Origin: JBHIBD01 sp046758865
GTDB lineage: Bacteria; Planctomycetota; Brocadiia; Brocadiales; Bathyanammoxibiaceae
Direction: 5' to 3'
Assembly (NCBI GenBank): GCA_046758865.1
Contig: JBHIBD010000078.1
Coordinates: 1-8,624, forward strand
DNA: 8,624 nucleotides
The notes beneath the pieces were generated by a model. The model was not told the origin of the DNA. It worked only from the letters and a program-made list of their open reading frames with translations, and made no database searches. Positions 8,026 to 8,624 of the stretch are shown here, in pieces. Both the position numbers and the translations under genes were made by a program. Within the stretch, counting starts at the first letter, position 1, and each line of letters starts with the position of its first letter.

Positions 8026-8052
8026 ATTATCACAAATTGTCGTAAAGGTCAA
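8026..8052 (-). promoter_or_regulatory. Candidate sigma70-type promoter of the formate dehydrogenase cluster
   Basis: On the minus strand TTGACC (8052-8047) could be the -35 and GATAAT (8031-8026) the -10, with 15 bp between them; shifting to TAATTT gives 17 bp but a poorer -10. Transcription would begin near 8019, leaving about 31 nt before the fdnG ATG. The -35 lies inside one arm of the 13-bp inverted repeat. The call rests on sequence match only; the organism's sigma preferences are unknown. Confidence 0.4.
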
Positions 8053-8087
8053 CGCCTTTTCCATGGGAGGTCCAGTTGACCTTTACG
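8041..8087. repeat. Perfect 13-bp inverted repeat in divergent intergenic region, possible operator
   Basis: The arm CGTAAAGGTCAAC (8041-8053) is exactly reverse-complementary to GTTGACCTTTACG (8075-8087), with a 21-bp spacer containing CCATGG. Arm centres are 34 bp apart, about three helical turns. The left arm covers the candidate -35 of the minus-strand cluster. The core GTCAAC recurs at 8011-8016. A looser 7-bp inverted pair (ATCACCA 8105-8111, TGGTGAT 8145-8151) lies further right. It may be a paired regulator site or a transcribed hairpin; no known regulator consensus is recognised. Confidence 0.6.
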
Positions 8088-8174
8088 TTAACACTAAGTG
8101 CCGAATCACCATCAAACCAAAATCTCCTTGAGAATGTCTGCATTTGGTGATACCTTTTGTCTAGTTTAATCAAA

Positions 8175-8194
8175 TTGGGCCCAAGTTTGGGCCT
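8175..8194 (+). promoter_or_regulatory. GC-rich palindrome/hairpin in the leader of the small zinc-ribbon-like gene
   Basis: TTGGGCCCAA (8175-8184) is a perfect 10-bp palindrome. GGCCCA (8178-8183) can alternatively pair with TGGGCC (8188-8193) over an AGTT loop. The element sits 34-53 nt before the ATG at 8228. No T-run follows, so it is not a clear terminator. It could be a 5'-leader structure or a protein-binding palindrome. No convincing + strand promoter was found; TTTAAT at 8165-8170 is the only weak -10-like hexamer noted. Confidence 0.35.
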
Positions 8195-8227
8195 GGCTAT
8201 TTGCGTCCATAAACGAAGGGAGAAAAA

Positions 8228-8542
8228 ATGGCCAAGGCTACCACCAGGATGTATACCTGCAAGACCTGTGGTGTTATTACCACTAGTAAGGGGCATCTGT
8301 GTAATCCCGCACCTGCACCGATTACAAGGATTGCGGTGTGCAGTTACTGCGGCATGACGAGTAGTGACCCAAGGCACATATGTAGACCAAAACTCGTAGC
8401 CATAAAATATAGCTGTACGAGCTGTGGGCGCGTTGCCGCTAGCAGAGACGTCCTCTGTGCCCCAAAACTCATACCGGCAAAGGCGGTGAAGAGGGCCTCC
8501 AAAAAGAAGGCCGCTACCAGGGCCAGAAGGGCCTCAAGATAG
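8228..8542 (+). CDS. Small protein with three tandem CxxC-x10-C units and basic Lys/Arg/Ala tail
   Basis: A 104-residue protein, divergent from the formate dehydrogenase cluster. It has a strong ribosome site (AAGGGAG about 6 nt before the ATG), which supports a real gene. It consists of three repeats: C11-K-T-C14-G with C25, C38-S-Y-C41-G with C52, and C63-T-S-C66-G with C77. Each has exactly ten residues between the CxxC pair and the third Cys, and starts 27 and 25 residues apart. A His sits two residues before the third Cys in units 1 and 2 (H23, H50) but is Val75 in unit 3. Proline-containing linkers separate the units. The tail (about 84-104) is almost entirely Lys, Arg, Ala and Ser. Zinc or another metal is the likely ligand, and the tail suggests nucleic-acid binding; both are inference. 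No family name is recognised. There is no signal peptide. Confidence 0.8.
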   Translation: MAKATTRMYTCKTCGVITTSKGHLCNPAPAPITRIAVCSYCGMTSSDPRHICRPKLVAIKYSCTSCGRVAASRDVLCAPKLIPAKAVKRASKKKAATRARRASR

Positions 8543-8585
8543 TTGCCTAAATAGCCGATATATCCCACTGGCCGTTGCCAAAAAT

Positions 8586-8624
8586 GCCCCTATAGCTCAG
8601 TTGAATAGAGCGCTGGCCTCCGGA
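8586..8624 (+). tRNA. tRNA-Arg (anticodon CCG), 5' half, truncated by window end
   Basis: The acceptor 5' strand GCCCCTA (8586-8592) is followed by TA, a D-stem GCTC/GAGC (8595-8598 with 8608-8611), base 26 G, the anticodon 5' strand CTGGC (8613-8617) and the loop CTCCGGA (8618-8624). The anticodon is CCG at 8620-8622, reading CGG arginine codons. The 3' half lies beyond the window. The D-loop AGTTGAATA carries A where G19 is normally found. The tRNA starts 43 nt after the small zinc-ribbon-like gene; no terminator or clear promoter is seen between them. Confidence 0.9.

Noticed and set aside
8194..8206. Possible sigma54 site (TGGC...TTGC) before the small gene
   Set aside because: Spacing between the GG and GC elements is six instead of ten, so it does not fit the sigma54 consensus.
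8030..8377. 115-codon minus-strand frame covering the intergenic region and half of the small zinc-ribbon-like gene
   Set aside because: It is antisense to the repeat-containing gene and overlaps the inverted repeat, and the translation shows no domain or signal. The + strand gene has the strong ribosome site and periodic cysteines.

Overview
The window looks like part of a Gram-negative bacterial chromosome from an organism with an anaerobic or microaerophilic metabolism. It carries a periplasmic (Tat-exported), membrane-anchored, selenocysteine-containing formate dehydrogenase of the FdnGHI/FdoGHI type. Codon use favours ATA (Ile) and AGG (Arg), and base composition is moderate. This would fit lineages such as Nitrospirota, Desulfobacterota or Brocadiales-type Planctomycetota, but the sequence alone does not fix the phylum.

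Left part, + strand (1-1303): the 3' part of a DUF2148 ferredoxin-like protein gene, then a stand-alone CoaB (phosphopantothenoylcysteine synthetase domain) gene. CoaB ends convergently against the minus-strand cluster, and the two coding ends overlap by 14 nt.

Main part, - strand (7987 down to 1290): a compact six-gene cluster with 1-nt gaps or overlaps. The order is fdnG-like catalytic subunit (1005 aa including Sec193), fdnH-like four-cluster iron-sulfur subunit with a C-terminal membrane anchor, fdnI-like cytochrome b, fdhE-like maturation factor, and two paralogous exported proteins. Each paralog has a coiled coil followed by an FxLYD-like beta domain. The catalytic gene looks broken in naive translation, but the break is a UGA selenocysteine codon followed by a bacterial SECIS-type hairpin, so it is one intact gene. 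Formate would be oxidised in the periplasm, with electrons passing through the FeS subunit to cytochrome b and the quinone pool. FdhE would help mature the enzyme. The role of the two coiled-coil proteins is unknown.

Right part (7988-8624): a 240-bp divergent intergenic region contains a perfect 13-bp inverted repeat overlapping a candidate promoter for the formate dehydrogenase cluster, plus a second palindromic element. It is followed on the + strand by a small protein built from three tandem CxxC-x10-C units with a lysine/arginine/alanine-rich tail, and by the 5' half of a tRNA-Arg(CCG) cut by the window end.

The least explained items are the coiled-coil/FxLYD-like pair attached to the formate dehydrogenase operon, the triple-repeat zinc-binding-like protein divergent from it, and the histone-H1-like basic tails shared in style by that protein and the FeS subunit.
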